This document shows, one piece after another, positions 21,959 to 36,900 of a DNA stretch of 52,988 nucleotides. The DNA lies in IMG/VR virus record IMGVR_UViG_3300023184_000168, positions 1 through 52,988 of that record; one strand, given 5' to 3'. The translations under genes were made by a program, and so were the position numbers. The notes beneath the pieces are model-generated. The model was not told the DNA's origin. It searched no databases and saw nothing but the letters and a program-made list of their open reading frames with translations. The DNA is from a virus. Position 1 is the stretch's first letter. Each line of letters opens with the position of its first letter.

Positions 21959-24900
21959 CTATCCACCATAATAATACTGATCAGGCAGTGATGCTTCTTT
22001 TTCACGTAAGAAATGCGCTTGGATAGCATTGCTAGTTAATAAAGATTCAGTTCCTGTCCAAACATATCCTTTTCTTTGTACAATAGTAATATTGGTATTG
22101 TTACTTGTAACATCTAAAATATTTAATACTAATTCATTGGTTGCTGTAGTTATTGTAAATTCAGGAGGTAATATTACTTCACTTGTTGCAGACGGGTCAT
22201 ATGATATAGCACTATCATGTATAATTAATGGAGTTTTACGAAGTTGGCGGCCACCATAATATACTGTAACTTGATCAACTGCGTTTACGCCCGGAGTTAA
22301 TTTAATACCATCTCCAGTTGTTGTATTGGTTATTGTGCTTATTGTATAAGTTAAAGATGTTGTAGAAGTGGTCTGTACTAGTACCGATTCAGTGTACGGA
22401 ACATCTTGTTGAGGACTTTGATCAATAACACTAGTTCCTGCATAAGAAATTGCAGCAGGTGCAGTACCTAATGTTCCTCTTCTTAATTGTCTTAATACAT
22501 TTCCATCTTTTATAAAAAATTCAATACGTTCGCTATCAATTATTACTACTCCCGGTTTGTTAGTTAAAGGATTAGGTGGTACTAATTTGCTAGCATCAGT
22601 TACATATATTGCAGTATCATTATAATGTAATGGTTGTTCTAAAGTTGTACTATAGAAAGAAGAAATGCGGCCATAATGATGTCTATCAAACATATCATTA
22701 AACACTCTATATCCTAATACATTAGTACCATACGATGGGGGATTAATAGTAGTTACTATTAAACTATTACCAGGACTTAGATAAAGAGAGTTACTTAATA
22801 CAATGGTTCTCCTATCATCTAATATTTTAAACTCCCTTCTTGGAATTAATGGAGTTTGATTGTAATATACCCAAACATAATTGTCATTTAAAACAGGGAA
22901 TGATAGTTTATTTGTATTGTAAACATTTGTAGTTAATTTTTCTGTTCTAATCATCATGTTATCATGATCAGCAAACGAAACAACACGGGCATGATAATTG
23001 TTTTCTGATAGACCAACATCAAAATGTATCATGTTATCAGAGATTGAATACTCTGGCATTGGATTTCTATATCTTTCAATCGCAATTACATCATCGTTAT
23101 TTAATAAGTTGTTTACAATTGTTATTGTACTATATACTTGATCAAGTGTGTAATCAAATCCTGGTCTAAGTTCTATGCCATTAGCATAAACTTTTACATC
23201 ATCTGCATTGAATGTATATTGAGGGAACACTAAGACGCTATCTATATTATATGTAAGTTGTCCATTTGTTACTTTATAATAAGTTGTTGTTGGAGGTGTT
23301 GAACGTCCATAATACGGAGGATTACCTCGATATATATCAACAATAGCCTGTCCGCTTACTGGTTTAGAAGATCCAGGAAAATACGGTAAGGTATAACTAG
23401 CTACTCCTTCAAATGGTATTAAAAATATATCTTCATGAAATCTATTAAATTTAGTATACTCTGATTCAAAAAACCAAGATTGGATTGTAAACGGATTTAA
23501 GTTAGTATTGTCAAGTCCGTATACTCTTACACATGCCCTATTGTTTTGATCACTCACATATGTTAGCATATATCCATAATCAGTTGAGGTAGTGACTTTA
23601 TTGATCTCGGATCCATTAACAGTAACATATACTTTTCTAACATCATCGATACTGGCTAAACTTGTAAGTACAGCCGTTGTGGTATTATCAACTACAACCA
23701 TCTTACTATCAATAACTGAATTATCTCCTCCAACATCTACTACTGTATATTTTCCCACACCCTGGTACGGTATTGGAGGAATATGAATTTCATTTCCTAT
23801 CATAAAGTATTGCGTAGGAGAAGTAAATCCATAAAAAGAAGTTCTGTAACTTGTATTAACTTTACCTTTTCCTAAATATACAAATTGTCCCCCATTACTC
23901 ACTTTACTATAAAATACATGACTGCTAAAGTCTTCAATTTCAGTATAAGGTACTTGAGCAAATGTGCCGCCACCGTTTGTAATTCCTGCAACAAATCCAA
24001 GTTGTCCGTTAGTGTTTGAGCCTTTATATGTATTTTCATAATACATTTCAACAAATTGATCTTCACCATTTGAGTATAGTGTAACTTCATATGCAATAGC
24101 AGGAACAGTTGGTACTTGATTTTTATGTGAAGCATGTGTTCCATCAAATCTTATTCTAATATAATCAAAAGCATCTGATGCTCCGGTGCTTAGGAAAATT
24201 CCCGGTGTGTTTCCGGATGATAGCGGAATTAGACCTCCGTCACCTATTCCATAATTTTGCCATAAGTCAGTAAACTCAACCATTATTGCTGGATTCTGAA
24301 GATTGTATATGCCTTGATCCCATCGAGAAGCATTTTTTAAAATTAGGTCGATATAGATGTCATCAGTGTAAGGATATGCTGATTCTATAAAAACCAGAGA
24401 TCCATTTGAAGCAATAGTAAAATTATGTACAGATTTTCCATACATCTTAAATGTAAATGGCATTTCAACAAATTGTGAAAAACCAGCATTAGTAGTGGCT
24501 GCTAATGGATGCGCCGGGTCACCGTAAGTAGCGTCAATACCCGAAGGCCACCACCAATTTTGATTTGTATCTAGAATGGCATAAGGTATACCTCTGGATT
24601 CATAATAGGAATATATCGTCTCACCGAAAGTATTCTGATTTGGGTTCATAAATATCCAAAGATATCCGGTACTTGTTTCTAGGATGGCATCCTGATAACT
24701 AGGGTTTGATTTAAAAGCACCTAATGTATCCGGAGTAGCAACATCAACTGTACCAATTAGATATGGTGAAAGAATTGCTGTGCCCACTTGGCCCGCCGAT
24801 GTGGCTGTCATTCCTTCGAGAAAATGTATACCATACGTCATTTCGTCAGCAGTTAACGGATTTAATCCAACACTGTTGCCTAAACTTACAATCATACTAT

Positions 24901-27900
24901 CATAGTTATTAGGTCCCATAAGCAATGTTGCGGTTGTAGCAACTCCTGCTGTTATTGGAAACGTTCCTGTCATAACCATTGCATGGGAATCATTATCTTT
25001 TGTATATACATTAATACCTAAACTATCTATAATATGTCCATTTACTAGTTCTTCAGGAGCATAACTAGAATCTAAATTTAAAAATTTATTTCCATCTACT
25101 ATCATATCTTCAGGTGCAACACCTAATGCTCCGACAAAATTTCCTAATTCCCATGAACCTCCGGCAATGGCGGTATCTAATCCAGACATCATTGTTTCGG
25201 GTTTCCAAAATTCTATAGCAGGATAACCATATATAAAAAATTCAAAATAGTAACTACTATTAACTAGTTGATAGAACGATACTAATGCCATTCCATTACT
25301 ATCTTTTGTTATTTGATAATATTCTGCGCCAGGATGGGGCCCAGTTACTGGAATACCCGTAAGCATAGGGCTAGTTAATCCATCATTGAATATTTTAATA
25401 TTAGAAATATCGTTATATTGAATATGAAGATTTATTACTAGTGAAGTAGCAGTGGTTTTGTCATATGCTTGTACAAAATGATCTAACAGTAATATACTAG
25501 GATCAATTGTAGATAATAAAGTAACTATTGTTGCAGAAGATATTGTTGTAGCAACTGCTGTAGTAGTTGATAGAGATGATATTGCTTTTATAGCAAATTG
25601 GTCTGCGTCTAAAACACTATCAACAGTATATGTTCCATTATATCCGCTAGATGTAATCCCCGATATTACAATCTTATCACCCACAACTATACCTCCTACA
25701 TTAAATGGGGTCATAGTTTTAACAACTATTTGAGAGCCAACTGTTGTTGCGGTTGATTTTGCAGATTTAATTTTAAAAATTGGTTTACTAATTGTTATAG
25801 ATCGTGATCCTGTATCAACAGATGTTACTACAGTATCTGGTCTAATTCGAATAGTTGAAGAATTTAAAATGTTAATTAATTGCCCAGTAACAATACCTGT
25901 AGTTGTACTAATATATAAAGTAGATGTACCGATTGTAGCAGTGCTTATTATTTTTGCAGAAGCATAATAAGTTACAAGTTCACTCCAGGTTGATCCACCA
26001 ACATCAAATTTTCCTGCGCCATTAACGGTATCCCATGGAACAGAATATTCAAACGGTAGACCTTGTATAACTGATCCTGGGAAGGTAATACCTGTCATTA
26101 ATGATGATAAAGAATCAGTAGACGTATGTAGTTTTTCAATCCTATCTAATGCAGTATATAATTCTATACTCTTGTTATAAGATATTTTAAATATTTGTCC
26201 TTCTATTGGAATATAATTTAAAAATTTAAATCTAGAATATTTTTTATTATACCCATTATATTCTACTGTATAGTACTCTAACGTATAATCTGTACCTAAT
26301 ATCAATTTACTATCTAACGTTGGTACAACTGTTAATTTATCTGCATCAGCCAACCATGTAAGAACAAACTTATCATCTTTTCCTGAGCATATAAATGTAT
26401 CAAATACACGAGTTTCTCCAATTTCTGAATTATAATTTACTCTATCAAATTTAATACCAATTTTATTTTTTCTTGTTTTTAAATTTAATAATGTTGCAAC
26501 GGCGGTTGCTGTAGAAGTGACAGATGGGCCACCGCCGGTGATTGTTACCGTTGGTGCCTGTGTATATCCATTTCCTGAACTAGTTATTAATATTTGATAT
26601 ACCGTACCATTTCTAATGTAGGCACTGGCAGTTGCATCAGAAATAACAGAACCTCCGCCACCGGTGATTGTTACAGTTGGCGTTTGAGTATACCCTGCCC
26701 CACCATTAGAAACTACTATAGATCCGATTTCTGAAGTATAATTATCAACCCATGCCTTCCACGGTTGTTGATCAATTAGCGGATTCTGCAATCCTACTGT
26801 ACTAAATGTATCGGTAGTGGTGTTGTAATAAGAAGGCAAATCAAAATCAGTTGCACTTAACGATAATCTTTCGTCTGTACTTTCTAAATATGAATACTTA
26901 GAAGTATAGGATCTTAATTGGCTATGATACGGTTTAACTTCTTTGATATATTCTTCAAAATTTTGTTCATCTTCTAATTTATAAACTGGTCGTTGATCAA
27001 GTGATCCTACAACATTTGTCACATTGATAAATGAAGTTTTAAATGCCCAGTCTAATAATTTTTGTTCAGTTAATGCATACTTAACAGCGGTAAAGAAAAG
27101 TAAATTCCAATTTACTTTTAAATTATTAATAAAGATATCATCCTTTAATGCTAATAAAATATAATACAATTCTAAGTCAGGAATTTGATCGTATAATGTT
27201 TCTTCCAATGTTGCTTCATCATATGAATAATTTAATTTTCCATAATTCCATATAGAATCTAATATTTGGAAAGTACCGTTCTCACTAAAAACTATATTAT
27301 AATTTTTAGAAAAATTGCCAGCATTTTCTGTTCGCTCAAGTATAACATATCTACCATCTCCAACATTTAATACCTTTACATAGTCACCGGGTACTATGCT
27401 ATCTAATGTAGATAATTCATAGATATGAGAAACCACATAATTATATTCTTTAAACAATTTATAATCGTCACTTACCCAATTAACATAATTCCAATATAAT
27501 GGTGTGTTGTATGTTTGATTTTTAATCATTACCCACAAGGATGAAGTATAATCAAATTGATATTTTGTCCATATAAATTTATAATTTTCATCTGCCTTAA
27601 CTATAGCAGTATGGGGGCGAACTGTTAATATTGGAGCAGTTACGAATTCAGATCCCGGATCTGATATTATTACATTGATAACTTTACCTTCACTATTAAT
27701 TTCTGTTAGTAGTTCAGCCGTAGAAGTTTCAGTTAATCCAACAGTAACTTTAGGTGGTGAAGTATATCCGTATCCTGCAGATACTATATCTACGGTGGTT
27801 ATTTTACCATTGGTTACATAGCATTCTAATTTTGCTTGTGCATACTTAATAGTGATATCGTTAGATACAGATAATAAATTTGAATAATGATCAACTGAAA

Positions 27901-30900
27901 AATCGTATTCTCTTAAGAAGGTATTAGGAACTGTATCTAATTTGTTTAAATTATCAAAATTATAATTACCTGTTATTCTATTTTTAATTAAAACAGAATT
28001 AGCAAATTCAACGATATTACGTAATGCTTCTTTTCTATTTTTAAATAAAGTTTGTTGAGGACGAATTCCTATACCATATCTATTTCTATAGGTTGAATTA
28101 ATTGCAGGGACAGCATTACCTAATTGATCATGCCCTAACAAACTGTCAATTAATTTTTTCTCAAGTAACGTAGTAGGCATGCTATTAGCATCACCTTCTG
28201 ATAATAATACCCATTCAGTATGTTTTGGAATTGTATTGCTAATAGTATCAATAGTAATGTTTGCATTAATCCTATTACCAACTAACATTGGTTGAACATT
28301 CGCAAATGCTACACTACTCGGTGATAAAATTTCAGCAAATTTCAATCCATTAGCAGTAGGGTCAGAAATTATTCTAGATACTTGATAACTGCTTATTCTT
28401 CTATTCGATGTGGCTGGTACTGTAACTTTATTTTTAACCCAGAAAAAGTATACATTCTCAAATGAGTTAGTTACATTATTAAATAATTGTTTAATAGACA
28501 CTACACTGTTATCAGGATATTTTGGTTGTCCACTTATTCCTTTTGTTAAACCTTCATTTGTATCTGCTTGAGCGGCCCATTCACTAGGCAATAAATCAGA
28601 CCTAACCCATTCATAAACGTCAATACTTGAACCAGGAAATAATTTACCCCAATTATTTTTTCTAAAAATATCGTCGCCTTGTTCATACCACATATATTTT
28701 GTAGTACTTAAATCCCACCATAGTTCTCCTACATGATCATCTATCCAACTTGTACTACTATCAACAATAGTGTAAGCGAGACCGACAGTATAAGTAGCAG
28801 GGTCAAACGCAGATTTATATCTTAATTCTTGCTCTGCAATGCCTGCAATTTTTCCTTTTACTGGATCAATAACATCTAAATATTCTACAATTTCTTCTTT
28901 AAAAGAATCTATCAACGCTATGCGATCAACAGTAGAGATATCTACAAGGTCATCTTGTTGGCGTAATAGTTTTAAACTGCCTATTGTTGAATCAATTTTA
29001 CTAAATTGATAGAATGACGATGTGTCGTTATTTGCTGAAACATTATATGTAGGCGCTCCTACATATATATTATTATTTGTAGCAATAACTGATGATCCAT
29101 ACTTACTACCTTCTGCTATAGAAGAATCAACTAATTCTTCAGACAATACAAAATGACCATCTAAATTACTATAAACATATACAGTTCCTGCATCTGATAA
29201 AGACTCTGTAAACTGTGTAGTACCTTCATCAAATGTAGTAGTACCTTGTTTAGAAGTTATATCAAATTCAGTAATAATTGAATTATTAGTACCCAATGCA
29301 CTTATAGATAAAGTATTATTATCTTGGCTAATAGATATAGAATGTCCAAATTTTAAATCATTAGTGTATGAAGGATTTTTTATAATTTGAGTAAGTTCAT
29401 ACGAATAACCAGTCGGGTGTGGACTTAGTGCTAAACTACGTTCAGCAAGATTTGCAGCATATTGAGCAGGATTTAATAAATTATTATCAATCACAGACTG
29501 AGCAAATCCGGCAAGCCCATTTAACATCCAATATCTAATGCTGGCTTCATCTGGATATAGTTGTGCATCAGGATTTTGAAAATATGCAGCAAGTACGGCT
29601 GCTCTTGTTGCTACTGTATTAAACGCATCTGCTGCTCTTTCTGCATCATATATTGCTGCATCTGCCGGATTGGCTGCTCTATAGTCAACCCAGAATTGAT
29701 GAAAAACTCCAGTCTCGCCCAAACCTACCCTCATCCAATTTAAAATAGTTTCTTCACCATAGTATACAGGTGCTAACTCTTCAGCAGCAAGTGAAAATAT
29801 TACTTCTGGACGGGTTGAGTTATAGTAAGGAGTTAGCGTTTTTTTATAAACAGCAACCTTGCCGTAAGGTTCTCCTATTGATTTTGATTCTGTTGAAGAT
29901 ACAAATAGATGCGAGCCATCGGGTGATACTATTACATCACTACCAAATTCAGCAGATGTTCCAAATGGTGATTTTAATGTTTGGCTCCAAGAAAAATCTT
30001 TATCATATAATTGTACAATACCTACATTTGTTCCTGTGGTAACAATGTGTTTAGGAGCACTTATAGCGATAACTGTTCCTATGGTGTCTCCTGCAATTTT
30101 ATGTCCAAATTGACTTCCTGGAGATAATGTTACATGAGAAGATAACTCAATTCCCACAACTGGATGTACTGAAATTACTGTACTAGGTTTAATTAACGAT
30201 GCTGCTGCTCGTTCAGCAAGATTTGCAGCATATTGAGCAGAATTTAATAAATTATTATCAATCACAGACTGAGCAAATCCGGCAAGCCCATTTAACATCC
30301 AATATCTAATATCTTCTTCAGAAGGATACAATTGTGCATTAGGATTTATTTGATATGCACGTATTACAGTTGCTCTAGTTTCTACCGCACCTATAGCATC
30401 GTTAATTCGCCAAATATCCCAGATTGCTGCTTCATTGGGATTTGCTAATCTATAGTCATGTATTAATTTATTAAAACCGGGTGCTGTATCAAGACCAAAA
30501 GTCATCCAATTTAAAATAGTTTCTTCACCGTAATATAACGGTGCTTCTAAATTAGCGGCCAATGCATATATTACTTCTGCACGGGTAGATTTATAATATC
30601 CTGTTCTTGTTACACCATAGGCATATACATGCCCTGTGTTGGTTGGATTTTCAGGACCGCTTGGCGCACCAACTAACAATGTTGTACTTGCTGTAGAAAC
30701 CGTTTCATTTATATAAATTGAATGACCGAATCTAGAATAATCAGCAGTTTGAGCAGTAGTAGCATAAGGATTTACTAAAATTGTTGAGTCTGTTTCTTTA
30801 GTAAATGTATTATTAATACTACTAATTTTTACTAAGCCTTCTGAAGAGAAATTCTTTGTATAACCGGTACCTGTACTGAGTATTACTACGCCACTAGTTA

Positions 30901-33900
30901 AAGTATTTGCACTATTAATAACAACATTTGTTGCGTTAGGTGCACCTGCAAAATATAAATTTTTTCCAGTATCATACTGCAAAGAATAACCAAATTGTGC
31001 TTTTATGTTAGGATAGCAATATGTTGCTAAGTCTGTGTTTAAACTATATTCAAATTTCTTTTCTAAAACACTTGTAGTTTTATGTTTAGTGTATACCCAA
31101 ACGCTTCCTATTCCTGGAGTATTTTTAACAGTCCAACCTGGTGCAGATACCATTAATATATTTGTATTATCTGATGTGTAAATAGATTTTCCTAACTCCG
31201 AATGTAGACTTAACGAAGTTATTGTAGCAGTAAAATGACCATTAACCCCCACCGAGTAATTTTTTATTTTTTCATAAACTTGCCACTTGTCGTTAATGCC
31301 TTCATCTATCCAAATTTTTTCATTGTTCTTTAAATTTAAAATATCTGTTGAATTAGCAACTTCTTTAATATTTTTATATCGTGCATTTTCAAATTTAAAC
31401 AATGCTCCATAACTTAATAATTCTGCATCAACTATAGAGGTTAAACTTGATGCTACCGTAAATTGATCTAATTTAGCGATATCAATTATAATGTGTATAC
31501 CATTAACTTGCTCATTAAATCTAACTACAGAAACAATGTCACCTATTGATAATCCATGCGGTTGGTCAGTTACAAATGTTATGCTGGACCCGGGGGCACT
31601 TACATATACTCCTGCAATCTTAGAAGATTGTTTAGAGTATCTACTAACGCCCCAGCCGCCGTTTTCTAAAAATCCCATCCATATAGTATTGCCATCTTGT
31701 AATACAGAATTATTAGCAATATCTAATAAACTATTTTTATTATATGCTGTAGCGGTAACATCATCTGCTCTAATATATCCAGCAGTAGTCAATACTAAAT
31801 TATTATCAAAGAATGTGCTAGAAGACATTATTGGAAACGTATTTGCCGATGAGTAACTATCCGGAGTTAATAATAAGTCCGACTGAGACACATATGTCAC
31901 CAGCGGATTTGCATCAGCAGGAGTTTCAGAAAATTTAACAAGATATGGATTTTCTAAAGATGTACTTTCATTTAAATTAAATTCTATTTCATTGTATGTT
32001 GAAAAACTTCCGTAATTACCTGATCTGAATGCCCAATCTTCAGTTAATAAAATGTCCCCTTGACGTGTAAACTTACCAACTTTGGATAATTTATCAATAG
32101 AATTTTTAGTTCCTTTTTCCTTAATGTATCCTTGATAAAATTTATATTGGCTAATTGAATTTGTAAAAATATTATTAAGGTATGTTCTTGGAGTATAACC
32201 AATTAAATGTTGTGCTAGTTTTTGTTGGGTAGAATCAAAATTATCAATATCTAAACTATAAAAGTCTTCGAATTGATTAATTTTATAATCAAAATTAGGT
32301 AATAAATTTGATACCGGCTTACTATCTAGTTTGATCCATTTTTCAAAATCAAAAGTAGCATCTCCGATAATTTTAACAGTTGATTCATAATACGAACCGT
32401 TATATCTTACCACTTTTCCCGGTAAGTATGTTCCATATGCTGTCCAATCTATAATAGTAACATTGTCGTAAACAAAACCGGGACTAGATAAATCACCATT
32501 CCAATTGGCAGTTCTAAATCCTGATAGTTTAATTCTTCGTTGCTTGTATCCTGTTTCAATATCGTATATAGTATCATTAAAAATTGTTTTATTGTTAAAA
32601 ACCATTCCGTGTTCTTTTTGTACAGAATTTAATGTAGCAAAAAACATACCTTCAAGAGTGTCAATAGTATTAATTACACAAACACCGTCTTCTCTTGATA
32701 AACGAAATTTATCTAATGGAAATGATTTTCCATCGGCTTTTAATATACTAAAATCATAATCTCCGGTAGTAATATCATCAACCACCGAATCAATAAATGA
32801 ATATTTTAGATAATCCGCAAATGGACTTAATGTAATTAAATTTCCGTCTGCCCAATTTTGCGTAGTCCAATATAAGAATTCTTTAGCAGTAAATTTCCAA
32901 TTTACTATATCATTAAGATCAGTATTATATTCATCAAATATAAATCCTTGACTTTCAAGATAGGCACCGTACCCAATTAATAAATCGTATACTTCTTGTA
33001 TTGTTGAATAACTTGTACCATATGGAACTACTGTTACTGTGTTTTCAAATCTTGAAGATAATTGTGCGGTGGCGCCGCCTACCATAGGCAATGATGGTAA
33101 GGCTTGAAATAATGTTATATCAAATGTAGATTGTGTATTATGACCAACTTTAACTATATAAAATGTTCCATTATATCTTACAATCTGACCTTGTTTATAA
33201 TAATGTGTTGTGTTTGCTGTAGTAGATGTAATATCAATTGCACTAAGACCACTGTTGCCACTGTTGCCGGCGCCTGTCCATTCTGTAAATGACTCAGATT
33301 TTCCTCCAACAGTAATTGCACCGGATGCTAAACTTTTAGTAGGTTTAAGTATTTCAAAATATGGATTTGTAGTGTCATATCCCTTAATAATGAAATTACC
33401 ATTAGACCGTTGTACTATAACTCCGGATATTCTAGCAGACTTAATAGGATTACTTACATTTAAAATTAATGAATAGTCTTCAGGCGGTAAGATTGCTCCT
33501 TGTGCTTGTGACACAGGATCAATAGAGTCAATAACAATTTGCAATTTATCTTTGCTTGCAAATCCTCCTAATTTATGGAATAGATTAAAATTAATATAAG
33601 TTAAGTCTTGTGTTAATAATTCAAGATAGTTTAAATCTTTCTGTTTTCCCCGTTCAATAACATAAACGCCAAATCCGGCTGATTGTACATCTTCTCCATC
33701 TAATATAAGTTTAGAAGGATTTAAATAAAGATCATTTGCCTTATATGTTAACTGATTTTTAATATTTAGATAACTTCTACTTGTATCAAACATAGAAGAA
33801 GTATATGAGCAAGGATCAAGTAAGGCGGATAACGCATTTACAGCAAATGGCCAATAACTGCTGTTTCTCCATGCTGTTTCTGCAGGAGAGTGATCTCCAA

Positions 33901-36900
33901 ATTTCCAATTTGCAGATTTATCGTCAATTGTTAAATTACCTGCATTTAGCAAAAATGAACCAGGTGGTTTTAAGTTTCCTGCAACATCAACAGGAACAAT
34001 TGATGAAAAATTAATACGAGCATACTGAGAATTAATAGTTCCTAAGTTATCAACTATTCCATTAGTTACAGCATCAATCAATGCTGTTCGTTTTTCACTA
34101 TTAACCCAATCGTATTGGATGTCCCACCATAACGGTTTAATTGAATGCCCTAACATTTCCCAAGGATGAGAATGCGGACGATCAGTATCGTAAAAATATT
34201 TGTAAACACCTCTCCAATATCCCGGATAAGAATTTCCTATAGGAAAACTACCATTGGTATAATTCCATGTAAAAAAGTTATATTCATCATAAACATTATT
34301 AGTAGTTGTATCAATACTGTATTGACCGGTCCATTTAATAAAGTCTTTTACTAAAATATCATTAATTTCAGATGAAGAATATTTACTTTCTCTAAATGCA
34401 CTTGGCAAATATCCGTTAACATCAAATATTTTAGGATTATAATTTATTTTAATATTATTAAAAACACGTTTTTCGTATTCAAGAATAATAGCATCCCTAT
34501 AATCGTCAAAGGCTTTAATTATACTGCCGTCGTGGCCTCGTATAACATTTGTAGAATTTAAATAGGTGTCATCTAAAAAATACTCAGGTTTATATTTTGG
34601 ATATAAACCTAATTTAGATGGCGTTGGAGGAATATATGCACCGCCGGTATCTAAATAATAATGGATAGATATTTTATCACCTGCTACAAGATTTAAAATA
34701 TCTGTATTAACTATTATTGTGTTATCAATACTATCAAAATAATATTCAGAATTTGCAATTAATTGATAATCATTATAGTATACAATTACTGATTTAAAAC
34801 TTAATGCTGTTAAATCAAATTTAACCCCTATTGGAAATATATTGTTTGCGCCTGTAACTGTATAGTCTCTTACAATTTTGTTAGGTCCATAACCTAACAT
34901 ATCAGATCTATAATATAAAGATCTAGAATCTTTACTAGAATTAAGTTGTGTTAAAACTAGGTCTAATGCATCACGTGGTGTTAGTTGACTATCAACTTTA
35001 CTTAAAGCATTTAAGAAATTTATTTTAAATTGATCGTACTGTTCTGCAGAGTATCTAATAGAATCAACTACATTGTGTTCTTTTTTTCCAAGAAATATTT
35101 GAGGGAACGCAATAGGATTAGCATTTATAATTAAACGAGAACCATATTTGGCATAATCATTTAAATCTCTAAGATTACTTATTCCCGGAAACTCGCCAAT
35201 AAATCCAGTAATACCATTAACCATTGTTGAAAGATGATCACTTAGTTCACTTAATGTTAATTCTGTTATAGGTCCGTTTAACGGATTGTTAGTTAATCCT
35301 AACGGAGTTTTATAATATCCATTTTCATTAGGTGTATCTTTAGAAATTATTTCTAAAGATACTATATCATTTTTAGCAATATTAACAGACGACGTACTAA
35401 CATGAATAGTAATACCATCTGTATCTAAAGTTGAATTAACTAAATTTCCATTCACATAAGAAATTACAGAAGTGGCAGATGTTACAATTGATTTAAGTTT
35501 TAATACATTTGTTGAAGTCAACATTGTTTGAATTTCAACAATAGGAATTTGATAATTTACTGATGGTTCCCATACATTTTTAAATTCGTTTCCTATTTTA
35601 AGATATGTAACACCGGTAGTAATTGTAGAACTTATATTATTAACATCAGTTATACTGACAATGTCAGACATAAAGTAGTTCTTAAAAACATAACTACCAA
35701 CTCCGATACTGTTTTTATACTTTAATGGGAATCCTAAAACTTTATCGTATATTGTTCCTACTTCATAACCAAATATTTTACTGCCGGCAAAATTAGAATT
35801 TTTATCAGAATAACTTAATTGAGTCGGTTGAGAATTATCAAATAAATCAAATAATGGTGCTTGATTTATAGTTGTATGTTGCTGTGATTTTTTCCATTGA
35901 ATAACATCGATGCCATTAATATTCTGTGTTGTATAATGCCAACTTGTTCCTTGATTTAATATACCATAGTTTATGGAAACTGAACTAGCAGGCAGCGGAG
36001 TAGATGGTTCTATTAATCTAAGAGTAGGTGGGTTGGTAGAAGTATCATAGTTTACCTTATAAATTTTTCCATTGAGAGATGTATCTGCATTAAAAATTAT
36101 TCGAAAACCATGCTCTAATAAAACTTCGTCACTGTAATAACCAATAGTACCGTCTACTTGACTAAATGCATCAGTAGTAGTTGTATCAATTATATCTACA
36201 TTTTGAATTCCAACTGACCCAAAATTATAAAGTTTTATATCTGGATTAAATTCAATAATAGGTCTATTGGCTCTTCTATCTAACGGATAGACAGCCTGTT
36301 GATTGTTTATTTCAGCAGTAATACGAATAATGTCTCCGTGAAACCATCTGTTATATCGTGTCCATGGATTTAAATCACCACTAGCCTTATTAATTGTAAT
36401 ATATTCGGGTATTACTGGTAGTGTTTTATTTGAATCAAATGGATAACTATCGAATAAATCGCTATCAAATGTTTCATTATAAATCTGTGCAACACTTTCA
36501 TGTACTTCTAATAATTTAATATCAATTAATTTTATACTTTTGCCAACACCTTCAACATAATATTCTTTATTATTAGATGAAAGTTTTAATTTCATTCCGT
36601 TACTTAATGAATAATTATTTAGAATTATATATGTAGGTGTACCTTCTATATCTTCCTTAAGATCATCTACTAATATTGCATCAGGTCCATTAGGTAGCCA
36701 GTAATATTGATTATAATTTATCAACTTATCCCAATCTATATGAGGATTGTATGAATAAAACTTTGATCTAAAAAGTCTATCAAGGTTATCAGTTTTTCCA
36801 CCTTGCAAATTAATTTCATTAATTATATCATCAAATCCAATTACATCGGTTATGTTAGATGATGCATCTTTAAAAACTAAAGCAGGTTCTAATGGATATT

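Larger units (their letters stand above)
28995..31205 (-). other. FG-GAP beta-propeller region inside the giant protein
   Basis: Seven repeats can be read in order: LGKSIYTSDN..VSAPGW, QFGYSLQYD..FAGAPN, RFGHSIYI..LVGAPS, QFGHKIAG..ISAPKH, EFGSDVIVS..VSSTE, KFGHSISIS..ISALG and KYGSSVIA..YVGAPT. Each has a (F/Y)G-x-S/H start and most have a following (G/S)AP, the FG-GAP signature, and most end in a V-x-V/L-Y strand (SVWVYTK, HVYAYG, KVAVYKK, TVYVYSN). Helical inserts sit after blades 3 and 5. Confidence 0.6.

Noticed and set aside
22029-34354. Plus-strand ORFs antisense to the giant gene (for example 29561-29743 and 31491-31856)
   Set aside because: They mirror the repeated, low-complexity coding sequence of the minus-strand gene, have no ribosome sites and show no recognisable domains.
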